Source: Bacillus siamensis KCTC 13613 (GTDB taxonomy: Bacteria > Bacillota > Bacilli > Bacillales > Bacillaceae). From it: a stretch of DNA of 64,000 bases. Shown one piece after another: positions 56,756-64,000 of the stretch (its first letter is position 1; the number at the start of each line of letters is the position of its first letter). The notes under the pieces were generated by a model. That model saw nothing but the letters and a program-made list of their open reading frames with translations. It was not told the DNA's origin and made no database searches. Location of the stretch: assembly GCF_000262045.1 (NCBI RefSeq), contig NZ_AJVF01000041.1, positions 496,001-560,000 on the forward strand, written 5' to 3'. Position numbers and translations under genes: made by a program.

Positions 56756-58036
56756 ATGCACGATAACATGAGGAAAGCAATAGGTGTAATTCTCCTTGTT
56801 TCTTTACTAAGTGTAGGCTTTTTTAAGCCATTTAAAGAATATTTACTGATACCGTCAGAAATGAGCGTCTTTGAAAACCAGACACAAGCCGTTCCGGTCA
56901 ATGCATCAATAAGCGCTGAAAAGGGCGAATTATCAGAAGCCTTTACGCTGAAAGAAGAGCACGGTCATGCAAGCATAACAGGGCAAAAACAAGGCCGGTC
57001 AGAAGTAGTATATGATCTTGCCGGGTTTCCCATTAAAAAAACGAAAGTGCGTGTCCTTCCTGAATTGAAGGTCATTCCGGGCGGACAGTCCATCGGTGTA
57101 AAACTGCATTCAGTCGGTGTTTTGGTCGTCGGCTTTCACCAGGTGATGACAAAGGATGGGAAAAAGTCTCCGGGAGAACAAGCGGGAATTGAATCTGGCG
57201 ACATCATTATTAAAATGAACGGACATAAAATTGAAAAAATGAGCGACATCGCCCCGTTTATTCAAAAAGCGGGTAAGACCGGGGAATCTTTGGATTTATT
57301 GGTGAAACGCGATAAGCAAAAAATCAAGACAAAGCTGATTCCGACAAAGGACGAAGCTGAGGGAAAATATCGAATCGGACTTTATATCCGTGATTCGGCA
57401 GCCGGCATCGGCACGATGACATTTTTTGAACCGAAAACAAAAAAATACGGCGCATTGGGCCACGTCATTTCTGATATGGATACGAAAAAACCGATTGTTG
57501 TGGAAGACGGCGAAATCGTCCGTTCAACTGTAACATCAATTGAAAAAGGAAAAGGCGGCAATCCCGGCGAAAAACTGGCAAGGTTTTCGTCAGAACGGAA
57601 AACGATCGGCGATATTAACCGCAACAGTCCGTTCGGCATTTTCGGGAAACTGCATCAGCCGATTAAAAACAACATCTCAGACAAAGCGCTTCCGATTGCT
57701 TTGTCAAATGAAGTGAAAAAAGGACCGGCGCAAATGCTGACGGTTATTGAAAACGATAAAGTAGAGAAATTTGATATTGAAATCGTCAGCACTACTCCGC
57801 AAAAATTCCCGGCAACTAAAGGAATGGTGTTAAAAGTGACCGATCCGAAACTGCTGAAAAAAACCGGCGGAATCGTTCAGGGAATGAGCGGAAGCCCGAT
57901 CATCCAAAACGGGAAGGTCGTCGGGGCCGTAACCCACGTGTTTGTCAATGATCCGACAAGCGGCTACGGCGTTCATATCGAATGGATGCTTTCTGAAGCG
58001 GGTGTTGATGTTTATGGAAAAGACAAAGCAAGCTGA
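56756..58036 (+). CDS. spoIVB: SpoIVB, forespore signalling serine protease
   Basis: 426 aa protease secreted from the forespore that triggers pro-SigK processing and cleaves SpoIIQ. An N-terminal hydrophobic anchor (about residues 8–22), a PDZ domain (about 110–205) and an SA-clan protease domain with catalytic Ser in GMSGSPII near 378 and His in GALGHVISD near 236. Full length. The sporulation promoter expected upstream was not resolved by eye. Confidence 0.95.
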   Translation: MHDNMRKAIGVILLVSLLSVGFFKPFKEYLLIPSEMSVFENQTQAVPVNASISAEKGELSEAFTLKEEHGHASITGQKQGRSEVVYDLAGFPIKKTKVRVLPELKVIPGGQSIGVKLHSVGVLVVGFHQVMTKDGKKSPGEQAGIESGDIIIKMNGHKIEKMSDIAPFIQKAGKTGESLDLLVKRDKQKIKTKLIPTKDEAEGKYRIGLYIRDSAAGIGTMTFFEPKTKKYGALGHVISDMDTKKPIVVEDGEIVRSTVTSIEKGKGGNPGEKLARFSSERKTIGDINRNSPFGIFGKLHQPIKNNISDKALPIALSNEVKKGPAQMLTVIENDKVEKFDIEIVSTTPQKFPATKGMVLKVTDPKLLKKTGGIVQGMSGSPIIQNGKVVGAVTHVFVNDPTSGYGVHIEWMLSEAGVDVYGKDKAS

Positions 58037-58062
58037 CTGCCGGATCATCCGGCAGTTTTTTT
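58037..58062 (+). terminator. Terminator of spoIVB
   Basis: CTGCCGG / CCGGCAG hairpin with a seven-T run. Confidence 0.85.
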
Positions 58063-58118
58063 ATGTGCGCGTTCTTCACTTCTTTCCAGGATTCATGTAA
58101 AATAAGACATGAAGATTT

Positions 58119-58262
58119 TTCGACAAATTCACGTTTCCTGATTTGTCAAACTTAATTTTTAGTCGAAAAACCTAGAAAATGCTAGAAAAACAAAGATATT
58201 CCACTATTATTGGTAAATATGGATTTTTTAAAAGGGGAAGTAGTGGTTTTGTCGAATGTAAC
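58119..58262 (+). promoter_or_regulatory. spo0A regulatory region: Spo0A boxes and SigH-type promoter
   Basis: Four matches to the Spo0A box TGTCGAA: a perfect one on the minus strand (58119–58125), TGTCAAA (58144–58150), AGTCGAA (58161–58167) and a perfect one at 58250–58256. The last overlaps GTCGAAT, which fits a SigH -10, with aggggaag in the -35 position 11 bases upstream. This supports the known autoregulated, SigH-dependent spo0A promoter. Confidence 0.7.
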
Positions 58263-58315
58263 ATGTAGCAGTCAAATAGGTTGTGTCCTGTTAATACATT
58301 GGGGGAGGAAGAAAC

Positions 58316-59116
58316 GTGGAGAAAATTAAAGTTTGTGTTGCTGATGATAATCGAGAGCTTGTAAGCCTGTTGAGTGAATATATAGAGGGACAGGATGATA
58401 TGGAAGTAATCGGCGTTGCTTATAACGGGCAGGAATGTCTTTCTTTGTTTAAAGATAAAAATCCCGATGTGCTCGTTTTAGATATTATTATGCCGCATCT
58501 GGACGGACTGGCGGTTTTGGAGCGGCTCCGTGAATCAGAGCTTGAGAAACAGCCGAACGTTATCATGCTGACGGCATTCGGTCAGGAAGACGTTACGAAA
58601 AAAGCCGTCGATTTAGGAGCGTCCTATTTCATCCTGAAGCCGTTTGATATGGAAAACCTTGTCGGCCATATCCGCCAGGTAAGCGGAAATGTCAGCAGCG
58701 TCACACACCGTGCGCCGTCTGCACAAAGCAGCATCATTCGCAGCCAGCCGGAGCCGAAACGGAAAAATCTCGATGCCAGCATTACAAGCATTATCCATGA
58801 GATCGGTGTGCCTGCCCATATTAAAGGCTATCTTTATTTGCGGGAAGCCATTTCCATGGTGTACAACGATATTGAACTCCTCGGCAGCATCACAAAAGTC
58901 CTTTATCCCGACATCGCCAAAAAATTCAACACGACCGCAAGCCGTGTAGAACGGGCCATCCGCCACGCGATTGAAGTCGCTTGGAGCAGGGGAAATATTG
59001 ATTCCATTTCTTCGCTGTTCGGGTATACCGTAAGCATGACAAAAGCAAAACCAACCAACTCAGAATTCATCGCGATGGTTGCTGACAAGCTGAGATTGGA
59101 GCATAAAGCTTCGTAA
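58316..59116 (+). CDS. spo0A: Spo0A, master regulator of sporulation
   Basis: 266 aa response regulator. Receiver domain residues 1–125 with acidic pocket Asp10/Asp11, phospho-acceptor Asp56 in [10 protein letters not shown], and the conserved Lys in FILKPF; the C-terminal DNA-binding domain includes the HTH around [18 protein letters not shown]. The GTG start follows gggggagga. It controls sinI and itself through TGTCGAA boxes seen in this window. Confidence 0.98.
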   Translation: MEKIKVCVADDNRELVSLLSEYIEGQDDMEVIGVAYNGQECLSLFKDKNPDVLVLDIIMPHLDGLAVLERLRESELEKQPNVIMLTAFGQEDVTKKAVDLGASYFILKPFDMENLVGHIRQVSGNVSSVTHRAPSAQSSIIRSQPEPKRKNLDASITSIIHEIGVPAHIKGYLYLREAISMVYNDIELLGSITKVLYPDIAKKFNTTASRVERAIRHAIEVAWSRGNIDSISSLFGYTVSMTKAKPTNSEFIAMVADKLRLEHKAS

Positions 59117-59144
59117 CGCAAGCTTTATTGCAAGATGACGTTTT

Positions 59145-59195
59145 ACGCCTTCTTTTCCGTGCATGAATGCGGAAGAGAAGGCGTTTTGAGTTTTT
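59145..59195 (+). terminator. Terminator of spo0A
   Basis: ACGCCTTCT.TTCCG / CGGAA.AGAAGGCGT long stem followed by T-rich sequence. Confidence 0.8.
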
Positions 59196-59257
59196 CTGAC
59201 GAAGATCCCTCCGGCCCGAGGAATCTTAATGCTGCATAAAAGCGGGATTTACGGCAT

Positions 59258-60439
59258 CTACACATATAACACGGGAGCTGATACTTTGATGATTTCGCCG
59301 TCTCTGATATAAAAGCGGGGGACGCGGCGGCTTAACGCAGATACGACTTCGTAGTTAATCGTACCGAGCATTTCGGCAATTTCATCAACGGAAATCTCGG
59401 CTCCTTTTTGTTTGCCGTAAATGACGACTTCTTCTCCTTGTTTGCCCTCACTATCACCCAAACTGACCATAATCATATCCATCGTCACTCTCCCCGCCAC
59501 CGGCACTCTTCTGCCGCGGTGAAGAATAAACCCGCGGTTGGAAAGGGCGCGCGAGTAGCCGTCAGCATAGCCGATCGGAATTGTCGCGATGATTTCACCC
59601 GGTTCGGCGATATATGTGGCGCCATAACTGACGGTCCGGGGCTCTGTCACCATAGCTTTCACATAAGCGATACGCGCCTTTAAGCTGAGTGCGGGCGTGA
59701 GATCTACGAGGTTCAGCTCCTTTATATAAGCGGACGGGTATAGTCCATATAAACCGATGCCTAAACGGATCATATCGGCGCTGAATTCGGGAAAAGCGAT
59801 AGCGGCGGCTGTGTTGCACATATGAACAGTAGGCAGCGGGATGTCTTGATTTTTTAAAAAGCGGAGAAAGCTGATAAACTTTTCATGCTGCAGCATTGTC
59901 AATTCAGTATCAGGTTCATCCGCTGTTGAAAAATGGGTAAAGATCCCGTCCCACGACAGGTATGTACTCGACTTTAGCGCTTTTACAACTGCTAAAAGGT
60001 CTTCTTCTGTGCGTACACCGAGCCGGCCCATTCCGGTATCCACATTGATATGAATGGACAGCCGTTTCGAATCAGCTTCTTTTTCCAATATCTGATTTGC
60101 TTTTTTGACCCAGCTGACTTGAAACGCTGATAATGTTATATTCCACAAGGCAGATTTTTTTACACAGCTGAGGGCTGTAAAGCCGAGCACAAGGATAGGT
60201 GCCTTAATTCCCGCTCTCCGTAACACAATTCCCTCTTCAACGCTGGCAACTGCGAGCTCGCTCGCGCCGCTTTCCAGTGCCTGCCGCGCTACTTCCACAG
60301 AGCCGTGGCCATAAGCATTTGCTTTTACGACGGCCATAATCTTCGACTTCTTCGGAATATGGCGGCGGATCGCCCGTACATTCTTTTTTATCGCATCAAG
60401 GTCAACTTCAATCCAAACTTCCCGGCAAAGTTTTTTCAT
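59258..60439 (-). CDS. alr: Alanine racemase (second paralogue, YncD-like)
   Basis: 393 aa fold-type III PLP enzyme interconverting L- and D-alanine. The PLP lysine is K39 in VVKANAYGHG, the catalytic tyrosine region reads GYADGYSR near residue 275, and the substrate-contact MDMIMV segment follows near 310. Spore-forming Bacillus often keep a second racemase for spores, where it limits germination by L-alanine; whether this copy does is inference from its place between spo0A and GerPF-like genes. ATG seven bases after gaaggaa. Confidence 0.9.
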   Translation of the reverse strand: MKKLCREVWIEVDLDAIKKNVRAIRRHIPKKSKIMAVVKANAYGHGSVEVARQALESGASELAVASVEEGIVLRRAGIKAPILVLGFTALSCVKKSALWNITLSAFQVSWVKKANQILEKEADSKRLSIHINVDTGMGRLGVRTEEDLLAVVKALKSSTYLSWDGIFTHFSTADEPDTELTMLQHEKFISFLRFLKNQDIPLPTVHMCNTAAAIAFPEFSADMIRLGIGLYGLYPSAYIKELNLVDLTPALSLKARIAYVKAMVTEPRTVSYGATYIAEPGEIIATIPIGYADGYSRALSNRGFILHRGRRVPVAGRVTMDMIMVSLGDSEGKQGEEVVIYGKQKGAEISVDEIAEMLGTINYEVVSALSRRVPRFYIRDGEIIKVSAPVLYV

Positions 60440-60624
60440 CGCGATTCCTTCTTTCCTTAATGAGATTCAGTACTGACGTGTTTTCATGCTTTCAATCTGC
60501 ATTTTATTCACACTGAACTGAAATCATTCAAAACATGAGAAGGTGACCGCTGATGTTTAAAATCAAGTTTTTGGGAAATCAGTGCGCCTGCTTTATTTAT
60601 GCAGTAAGGGCTGCATGGCAGCCC

Positions 60625-60837
60625 TTAAATTGACTTCACAATATTCTGATCTGAAAATTGGTGTTCAAACATTTTGGACTGGCTTACAGCATTGTTTTGA
60701 ATGACAATGCCGATATTTCCCCCTCCGGAACCGAAAACGGTTTTTGATGCAGTCAGCGGACTGATGGATATGGCGCCGCCAACATTGACAACTCCGTTTC
60801 CTGATACGTTGTTTATCGTAATCGGGCAACCGCTCAT
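60625..60837 (-). CDS. GerPF-like spore germination protein (copy 1)
   Basis: 70 aa with the GerPA/GerPF family pattern: N-terminal ITINNVSGNGVVNVGG, then SISPLTASKTVFGSGGGN, ending in a short helical tail. Family members sit in the spore coat and help germinants reach their receptors. The ATG ten bases after aaaggag is chosen. It is closely similar to the neighbouring copy 2 but has its own upstream block and a terminator between, so it is a separate unit. Role in this strain is inferred from family only. Confidence 0.82.
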   Translation of the reverse strand: MSGCPITINNVSGNGVVNVGGAISISPLTASKTVFGSGGGNIGIVIQNNAVSQSKMFEHQFSDQNIVKSI

Positions 60838-60871
60838 TCTATTTTTTCTCCTTTCTCTCACAGTCTACTAT

Positions 60872-60885
60872 CTATATGTACGCTG
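60872..60885 (-). promoter_or_regulatory. Shared upstream block of GerPF-like copy 1
   Basis: CTATATGTACGCTG (CAGCGTACATATAG on the coding strand) lies 35 bases upstream of the start and is repeated exactly before copy 2. It contains CATATAG, a SigE/SigK-like -10 core. Confidence 0.45.
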
Positions 60886-60914
60886 TAATATGAAATAAGA
60901 TTAAACAAAACGGC

Positions 60915-60940
60915 AAAAAAAACCGGCTGCTGTGAGCCGG
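60915..60940 (-). terminator. Terminator of GerPF-like copy 2
   Basis: On the minus strand CCGGCT / AGCCGG stem then eight Ts, separating copy 2 from copy 1. Confidence 0.75.
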
Positions 60941-60961
60941 AAAGGGAGGGAAATACAGATA

Positions 60962-61174
60962 TCATAGTGTTTTCGTTACATTTTGATCAGAGAATTGCGA
61001 GTTTAGAGATTGAGACGTGCTGAATTGGTTTAATTGCAGAACAATACCTATATTTCCTCCTCCTGAGCCGTAGACGGTTTTTGATACGGTTAAAGGGCTT
61101 ATCGAAAACGCCCCGCCGACATTGACAACTCCGTTTCCGGAAAGACTGTTAATCGTAATAGGAAAACCAGCCAT
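60962..61174 (-). CDS. GerPF-like spore germination protein (copy 2)
   Basis: 70 aa, beginning MAGFPITINSLSGNGVVNVGG and continuing SISPLTVSKTVYGSGGGN, very close to copy 1; the C-terminal tails diverge (LNQFSTSQSLNSQ against QNNAVSQSKMF). Of two adjacent ATGs, the second is chosen because its spacing to aaaggag equals that of copy 1. Likely spore-coat protein; not the classic gerPA–PF operon, which has six different genes. Confidence 0.82.
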   Translation of the reverse strand: MAGFPITINSLSGNGVVNVGGAFSISPLTVSKTVYGSGGGNIGIVLQLNQFSTSQSLNSQFSDQNVTKTL

Positions 61175-61206
61175 CATATACGGTCTCCTTTCTATTAATC
61201 TATTTA

Positions 61207-61220
61207 CTATATGTACGCTG
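61207..61220 (-). promoter_or_regulatory. Shared upstream block of GerPF-like copy 2
   Basis: Exact copy of the 14-base block found before copy 1, 33 bases upstream of the start. Here CATATAGTA matches the SigK -10 pattern CATANNNTA; no clear -35 was seen. Confidence 0.45.
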
Positions 61221-61265
61221 CAAATCAGAAATAGGAGTAAACAAAGCGGTAAAAAGTTATGAAAC

Positions 61266-61297
61266 AAAAAAACTGCCGGACGTCCGGCAGTTTTTTG
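61266..61297 (-). terminator. Terminator of yqiG
   Basis: AACTGCCGGACG / CGTCCGGCAGTT palindromic hairpin with T-runs on both sides, just past the yqiG stop. Confidence 0.85.
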
Positions 61298-61298
61298 A

Positions 61299-62417
61299 TT
61301 ACTTTTCAAACGGCACCCAGCCGCCTGTATTCTGGATCATTTCCCATAACGGTTCAGGAAGTCGGTATTTCTCAATTTCAGATGCTTTAATGGCTTTTTC
61401 GATTTCCTGTTCGCGGCCTTCTTTGACCAGCACCGCCCATTCAGGGTTAATTAAAATGACACGTCCCAGAGCCACCAGCGGAATCCCGCTTTCTAATACG
61501 GCGAGCGCTTCGTCCGCGGTATAGATGGAACCGACCGCCATCAGCGGCACTTTGTGGCCGACGCGTTCGTTTAATAAATCCATCCGTGTCCGTGAAGTAT
61601 CTGCGCCGCGGCGGGCTTTGGAATTGACATCCATCAGTGAAATATGCAGATAATCCAAGTTTTCTTCCGCAAGTGCATCAGCGAGCATGAATGTTTCTTT
61701 CATTGTAAGCCCCGGCGTTTCCGGCTCTTCAGGTGACAGACGGTAGCCGAGAACAAATGGATGTTCAGCGTGTGCATCAATCGCCTGTTTGACAGCGTCA
61801 ACGACTGCAAGCGGGAACGCAAGGCGCTTTTCATCGCTTCCGCCCCAGCGGTCTGTGCGCTGATTTGTTTTCGGAGAATAAAATTGTTGAATCAAGTATC
61901 CGTTTGCCCCGTGAATTTCTACACCGTCAAAGCCGGCTTCAATCGCTCTGCGTGTCGCTTCGCCGAATGCTTTTACAATGTGCTCAATCTCTTGTTCAGT
62001 GAGAGCCCGGGAAGTTTGTCTGCCGTCTTCTTCTGAACCGCTTGGGCTGACGACGTCGTTATTCGGCACGAGTTCAGGAGGGCATTCCAATCCGCCATGG
62101 TGAATCTGCACAACGGCTTTCGCTCCTTGAGACTGGATCGCTTGAGCGAGTTTTTTCAAGCCGGGAATGTGAGAATCATCATAGATGCCGGGCTGGCCGG
62201 GAAACGCTTTGCCGTCAGGTGTTACGTTTGCACATGCCGTAATGACCATGCCCATTTCTTTTGAACGGGGAGTAATGTAGCTCAATTCACGTTCAGAAAT
62301 CGTTCCGTCATCGTTTGAGGAATAGTGGGTCATCGGTGCAACGGAAATACGGTTTGGTATGGTAACGCCGCTTTCGAACGTAAAAGGTTCAAACAGCGGT
62401 TTATATGTTTGCTTCAT
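61299..62417 (-). CDS. yqiG: YqiG, Old Yellow Enzyme family FMN oxidoreductase
   Basis: 372 aa NAD(P)H-dependent flavoprotein of the OYE family. FMN/substrate residues appear in RISVAPMTHYSS near residue 25, QIHHGG near 105, GVEIHGANGYLIQQFYSP near 165 (catalytic His/Asn pair) and AVGSIYTADEA near 305. The natural substrate is unknown; such enzymes reduce enones or detoxify electrophiles. ATG preceded by aagaaggcgaaata. Next to spo0A in B. subtilis too. Confidence 0.88.
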   Translation of the reverse strand: MKQTYKPLFEPFTFESGVTIPNRISVAPMTHYSSNDDGTISERELSYITPRSKEMGMVITACANVTPDGKAFPGQPGIYDDSHIPGLKKLAQAIQSQGAKAVVQIHHGGLECPPELVPNNDVVSPSGSEEDGRQTSRALTEQEIEHIVKAFGEATRRAIEAGFDGVEIHGANGYLIQQFYSPKTNQRTDRWGGSDEKRLAFPLAVVDAVKQAIDAHAEHPFVLGYRLSPEEPETPGLTMKETFMLADALAEENLDYLHISLMDVNSKARRGADTSRTRMDLLNERVGHKVPLMAVGSIYTADEALAVLESGIPLVALGRVILINPEWAVLVKEGREQEIEKAIKASEIEKYRLPEPLWEMIQNTGGWVPFEK

Positions 62418-62510
62418 TATTTCGCCTTCTTCCTTAAAAGTTTAACTCGTCCGTATTCTAGCTTATGTTTTAATTGTGTGCAATTATTTTGCTTGTTCTT
62501 CTTCCTGAGG

Positions 62511-62648
62511 TTATGACCGGCCGAACCATTTAAACGACTGGAACGGTTTTCTCCGTTCCTTTTCAGGGTCTTTATACCCGCCTGAAATTTGATGGCCGAT
62601 CGAGCTGAATATGACAGCGGCGGCGAATAGGAGAATGATTTTTTTCAT
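62511..62648 (-). CDS. Small protein with N-terminal hydrophobic helix
   Basis: 45 aa: MKKIILLFAAAVIFSSIG at the start looks like a signal or membrane segment, followed by a basic tail (DPEKERRKPFQSFKWFGRS). An ATG two codons upstream is an alternative; the ribosome binding site (aaagaagat) is weak. Not recognised by name. It lies 78 bases downstream of another tiny membrane ORF on the same strand. Confidence 0.5.
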   Translation of the reverse strand: MKKIILLFAAAVIFSSIGHQISGGYKDPEKERRKPFQSFKWFGRS

Positions 62649-62726
62649 ATGCATATCTTCTTTCTTATCTTTTACAAGGTTATTTATAAGCATACGCTTG
62701 TGTGAAAAAACCGTCAAATTTGTTTT

Positions 62727-62822
62727 TTATTCTTTTTTCCACTTTCCTGCGGCGAATATCGTTCCGATCTGAATCACAACACTTAACAGAGCGCACACTG
62801 CCACAACTGTGTTGCTGTCCAT
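62727..62822 (-). CDS. 31-residue membrane peptide
   Basis: The peptide begins MDSNTVVAVCALLSVVIQIG and ends AAGKWKKE: one hydrophobic helix with a lysine-rich C-terminus. A near-perfect aaaggagggt lies eight bases before the ATG, which strongly supports translation. The layout resembles small membrane peptides such as type I toxins or regulators, but no antisense RNA could be identified. Not recognised by name. Confidence 0.55.
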   Translation of the reverse strand: MDSNTVVAVCALLSVVIQIGTIFAAGKWKKE

Positions 62823-62914
62823 AGAAGACACCCTCCTTTTTGTTAGGTTAATGTATCATATGACAGCTGTCTCTGTTTTGACAAAACCGTAATGCGGTGT
62901 TTCATATTTTTCAA

Positions 62915-62943
62915 CAAAAAAGGGCGCTTTTTAGGCGCCTTTA
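62915..62943 (-). terminator. Terminator of the HTH/DUF1232 gene
   Basis: On the minus strand GGCGC / GCGCC stem with an A-rich loop and a T-run after the stem. Confidence 0.75.
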
Positions 62944-63573
62944 CTTTTTTTTCAGCCGATGCAAAGCGATTTGAACGGCGATGGCGTCATCCAGATAGCC
63001 GATCGGAAACATGTAATCCGGAATCACGTCTGTCGCTAAAATATAATACAGGAGCGCACTCCCTAGAATCGGGCGGTCTTCAGCCGGTGTTGATTCATCC
63101 ATATATTGATGATGCATGTTTTTCAAGTGATCAATAAAAGGGCCGACACTTTCTTCATTATTCATTTTCTTTTGAAACTCATCACAAATCAGGCGATGGC
63201 CCTGCTGGGTTTTGGCATATTGTTCATATCTGGTCAGCTCGCGTTCAATTTGTTCACGGGAAAAAGGCTGATCAAACATCTCCGCCATGTTCAGCATATC
63301 CTGAATCGCGTGCATCGGATCTTGCGGCGCAGTCTCTTTTTCATGGCCGATGTCTATTCCTGACGCTTCAAGCAATTCCTCCAGCGGGGTGCGGAGGTGC
63401 TTTGAAAATTCCTGAAGATGCTTTAAATTGGCCTTCTGCTTGCCGTTTATAATCCGGGAGATGGTGGCCGTATCAATGTTGGCTAATGCGCCGAGTTTTC
63501 TCATGGAGAGAGAGTGCTTATCAAGCAGTGATTTTAAAAGGGGGCCCAATGTCTTATGTTCATTTTCTGCCAA
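62941..63573 (-). CDS. HTH (Xre)–DUF1232 transcriptional regulator
   Basis: 210 aa. An N-terminal Xre-type HTH (about residues 9–65; SMRKLGALANIDTATISRII) is joined to a middle helical region and a C-terminal DUF1232/YkvA-like segment (LLYYILATDVIPDYMFPIGYLDD, near 170–195). The TTG eight bases after gaggtg is chosen; the open frame continues upstream without a signal. Divergent from a YtaF/MntP-like gene, with a perfect palindrome between them, so it may regulate that gene and itself. Confidence 0.8.
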   Translation of the reverse strand: MAENEHKTLGPLLKSLLDKHSLSMRKLGALANIDTATISRIINGKQKANLKHLQEFSKHLRTPLEELLEASGIDIGHEKETAPQDPMHAIQDMLNMAEMFDQPFSREQIERELTRYEQYAKTQQGHRLICDEFQKKMNNEESVGPFIDHLKNMHHQYMDESTPAEDRPILGSALLYYILATDVIPDYMFPIGYLDDAIAVQIALHRLKKK

Positions 63574-63624
63574 GGGTGTCACCTCGTTTCCGCCGGAATG
63601 ATGATAATCAGTCAATAATTTTTG

Positions 63625-63644
63625 CAGAAAAGGTACCTTTTCTG
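63625..63644. promoter_or_regulatory. Perfect 20-bp palindrome, probable operator
   Basis: CAGAAAAGGT directly followed by its reverse complement ACCTTTTCTG. It lies 51 bases upstream of the HTH gene start and 76 bases upstream of the membrane-protein start, and has no T-run on either side, so it reads as a protein binding site rather than a terminator. Confidence 0.6.
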
Positions 63645-63720
63645 TGCTGATGAATAGGATAGTGTAGATTGGAACAGCACAACATGTTGAAAAGACATCA
63701 AAGAATGGGGAGAACATAAC

Positions 63721-64000
63721 ATGGCTTGGTTATTGATTTTAGGTTTGGCAGTGTCCTCGAGCATTGATAATTTAGGAGTGGGGATGTCATACGGCATCAG
63801 AAAGATCAAAATATCGCACGCATCAAATATAATGATCGCTTTTATCTGTTTTTTATTCAGTTATATCGGAATTTATTTCGGCAAATGGATTTCAGCCGTT
63901 TTCCCGGGCTTTTTTCCCGTTTTGCTGGCGGCTTTTATTTTATCTGTGATCGGCATTCGCATCATCCTGCTGGCCGTGCCGAGAAAAAAAGAAAATACAG
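63721..64000 (+). CDS. YtaF/MntP-like membrane protein, truncated by the window edge
   Basis: First 93 codons of an integral membrane protein with a helix every 20–25 residues. The motif SSSIDNLGVGMSYGIRKIKI near residue 12 has the acidic/Asn residue pattern of the YtaF/MntP (DUF204) family of cation exporters. The ATG follows ggggag. YtaF of B. subtilis lies elsewhere (near coaE), so this may be a second copy. The 3' end is outside the window. Confidence 0.75.
   Translation, partial: MAWLLILGLAVSSSIDNLGVGMSYGIRKIKISHASNIMIAFICFLFSYIGIYFGKWISAVFPGFFPVLLAAFILSVIGIRIILLAVPRKKENT

Noticed and set aside
56004..56780. 258-codon open frame antisense to the recN end and spoIVB leader
   Set aside because: Shadow of recN; runs over the recN terminator and shows no recognisable domain.
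60600..60630. AAGGGCTGC/GCAGCCCTT hairpin as terminator of GerPF-like copy 1
   Set aside because: No T-run on either strand, so intrinsic termination is not supported.

Overview
This window is ordinary chromosomal backbone from a Bacillus of the B. subtilis group, most like B. velezensis or B. amyloliquefaciens. The gene order follows the B. subtilis 168 pst–yqg–yqh–spo0A region almost gene for gene. The proteins match the 168 families closely (SinR, MntR, SpoIIIAC and Spo0A look almost the same), but several 168 genes are missing or replaced. The assignment rests on recognising families and gene order from memory; no search was run.

Layout. 0–4.4 kb: pstSCAB phosphate importer. 4.5–13.5 kb: small housekeeping genes (yqzC/yqzD, rpmGA, 5-formyl-THF cyclo-ligase, yqgO), an NhaC-type antiporter, yqgQ–glcK, yqgT, yqgU, yqgV, yqgW, yqgX, yqgY. 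13.6–17.5 kb: stress group (mgsR with a clear SigB promoter, tRNA-Gln, rsbRD), then yqhB and a CorA transporter. 17.7–21.9 kb: comG competence pseudopilus operon and yqzE. 21.9–25.3 kb: biofilm module yqzG / tapA–sipW–tasA / sinR–sinI, with a SinR palindrome before tapA and a Spo0A box before sinI. 25.3–32.2 kb: yqhG–yqhH, then a tandem glycine riboswitch controlling gcvT–gcvPA–gcvPB. 32.2–39.5 kb: yqhL, lipM, mntR, yqhO, yqhP, yqhQ, yqhR, papA, efp, yqhV. 39.5–44.9 kb: spoIIIAA–AH behind a strong SigE-type promoter. 45–56.6 kb: accB–accC, yqhY, nusB, folD, xseA–xseB–ispA–dxs–yqxC, ahrC, recN. 56.7–59.1 kb: spoIVB and spo0A. 59.2–64 kb: a more variable segment with a second alanine racemase, two GerPF-like spore proteins, an Old Yellow Enzyme, two tiny membrane ORFs, an HTH/DUF1232 regulator and the start of a YtaF/MntP-type membrane protein.

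How it fits together. Much of the window serves the transition from growth to biofilm, competence and sporulation. Spo0A acts on sinI, SinI antagonises SinR, and SinR controls tapA–sipW–tasA. Later, SigE drives spoIIIA, and SpoIVB signals SigK activation. The rest is core metabolism: one-carbon (gcv, folD, yqgN), lipoate (lipM), fatty acid (acc) and isoprenoid (ispA, dxs) genes.

I found no phage, insertion sequence, CRISPR array or secondary-metabolite cluster, and no clearly new multi-gene system. The points most worth a second look are: a probable AUU start codon for spoIIIAD; a perfect 20-bp palindrome in the divergent promoter region near the right edge; duplicated GerPF-like genes sharing a 14-bp promoter block; an undescribed 31-codon ORF with a strong ribosome binding site; and 168 genes missing from this locus (aroQ, yqgP, yqgS).
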